DNA from: JALZEG01 sp035942255
GTDB lineage: Bacteria > Actinomycetota > CADDZG01 > WHSQ01
Assembly: GCA_035942255.1 (NCBI GenBank)
Contig: DASZDG010000002.1
Location: forward strand, 29,779 to 93,778
Direction of reading: 5' to 3'
Length of the DNA: 64,000 nt
Made by a program: the position numbers and the translations under genes. Of this stretch, positions 63,967 to 64,000 are shown one piece after another (within the stretch, counting starts at the first letter, position 1; the number at the start of each line of letters is the position of its first letter). The notes beneath the pieces were generated by a model that saw only the letters and a list, made by a program, of their open reading frames with translations, was not told where the DNA came from and made no database searches.

Positions 63967-64000
63967 GCCGAGACCGGGACGCGCTCGCGCTGCTCGAGGA
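63963..64000 (-). CDS. C-terminal end of probable ccmC (truncated by window edge)
   Basis: Only the last residues (LEQRERVPVSA) and TGA are visible. Overlap with the ccmD-like gene suggests CcmC, the haem exporter subunit, but the fragment itself cannot show it. Confidence 0.4.
   Translation of the reverse strand, partial: LEQRERVPVSA

Noticed and set aside
1..64000. CRISPR array or tandem repeat array
   Set aside because: No regularly spaced direct repeats were seen; the only repeat family is the dispersed hairpin element.

Overview
The window is GC-rich, densely packed chromosome of a deep-branching Actinomycetota, probably a non-mycolate soil or metagenome-type lineage outside the well-studied Mycobacteriales and Streptomycetales. 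This is inferred from WhiB, Rex, RsiG-like, bS22 and MarP-like proteins, a MshA-like glycosyltransferase and many GTG/TTG starts. Many starts also lie 6-9 nt after a TAnnnT box, as in leaderless transcription. Gene order from about 15.4 to 56 kb resembles, with many insertions, the Mycobacterium tuberculosis Rv0474-Rv0527 neighbourhood as I remember it: XRE regulator/HbhA-like, MshA-like, proC, excisionase-type HTH, bS22, GalE2-like, acyltransferase, TlpA/CcdA, hemA-C-D-B and hemL.

Layout. 0-2.2 kb: signalling genes, comprising a truncated membrane sensor, a 25-aa ORF and a REC-HD-GYP protein. 2.3-9.7 kb: housekeeping genes (DUF5317, lipid kinase-like, Mrp, cytidine deaminase/purine nucleoside phosphorylase, cobalamin adenosyltransferase, NUDIX, acyl-CoA dehydrogenase). 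9.7-15.2 kb: CPBP protease, DtxR regulator, M23 endopeptidase, BKACE enzyme, an RsiG homologue with both c-di-GMP-binding motifs, and a Lys/His-rich anchored protein. 15.4-28.7 kb: XRE regulator, HbhA-like protein, FemAB/GNAT protein, GT4 enzyme, divergent PRODH/proC, AcuC, sulfatase, MarP-like protease, SDR, M29 peptidase. 28.8-37.6 kb: HTH protein, GRC3/CLP1-like kinase, bS22, WhiB, SAM hydrolase, GalE2-like protein, acyltransferase, ECF sigma with membrane partner, response regulator, TIM-barrel protein. 37.6-45.4 kb: acyl-CoA ligase, Crp regulator, TlpA/CcdA, GGDEF protein, and a large membrane patatin with an overlapping 56-aa gene.

45.4-49.3 kb is the accessory patch. It holds a Tat-exported Cys-rich peptide, an IS481-type element (1,065 bp, 6-bp target duplication, frameshifted transposase), and a run of small membrane proteins including a paralogous pair, with AT-richer spacers and a 26-bp palindrome. 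49.3-56.2 kb is a redox-controlled haem biosynthesis operon (rex-hemA-hemC-hemD-hemB-hemL) with a textbook Rex operator in the rex promoter. 56.3-58.4 kb is a beta-solenoid-like membrane protein. 58.4-63.7 kb (minus strand) is a respiratory operon: split cytochrome b, Rieske protein, dihaem cytochrome c, a 2x[4Fe-4S] ferredoxin-like protein and three small membrane or lipoproteins. The right edge carries ccmD and the tail of ccmC.

Common threads are haem/cytochrome/redox functions (Rex, hem genes, Ccm, CcdA/TlpA, bc complex) and c-di-GMP (HD-GYP, GGDEF, RsiG). No rRNA, tRNA or CRISPR array was found. Two GC-rich spacers with long closing helices are recorded as unassigned structured elements.
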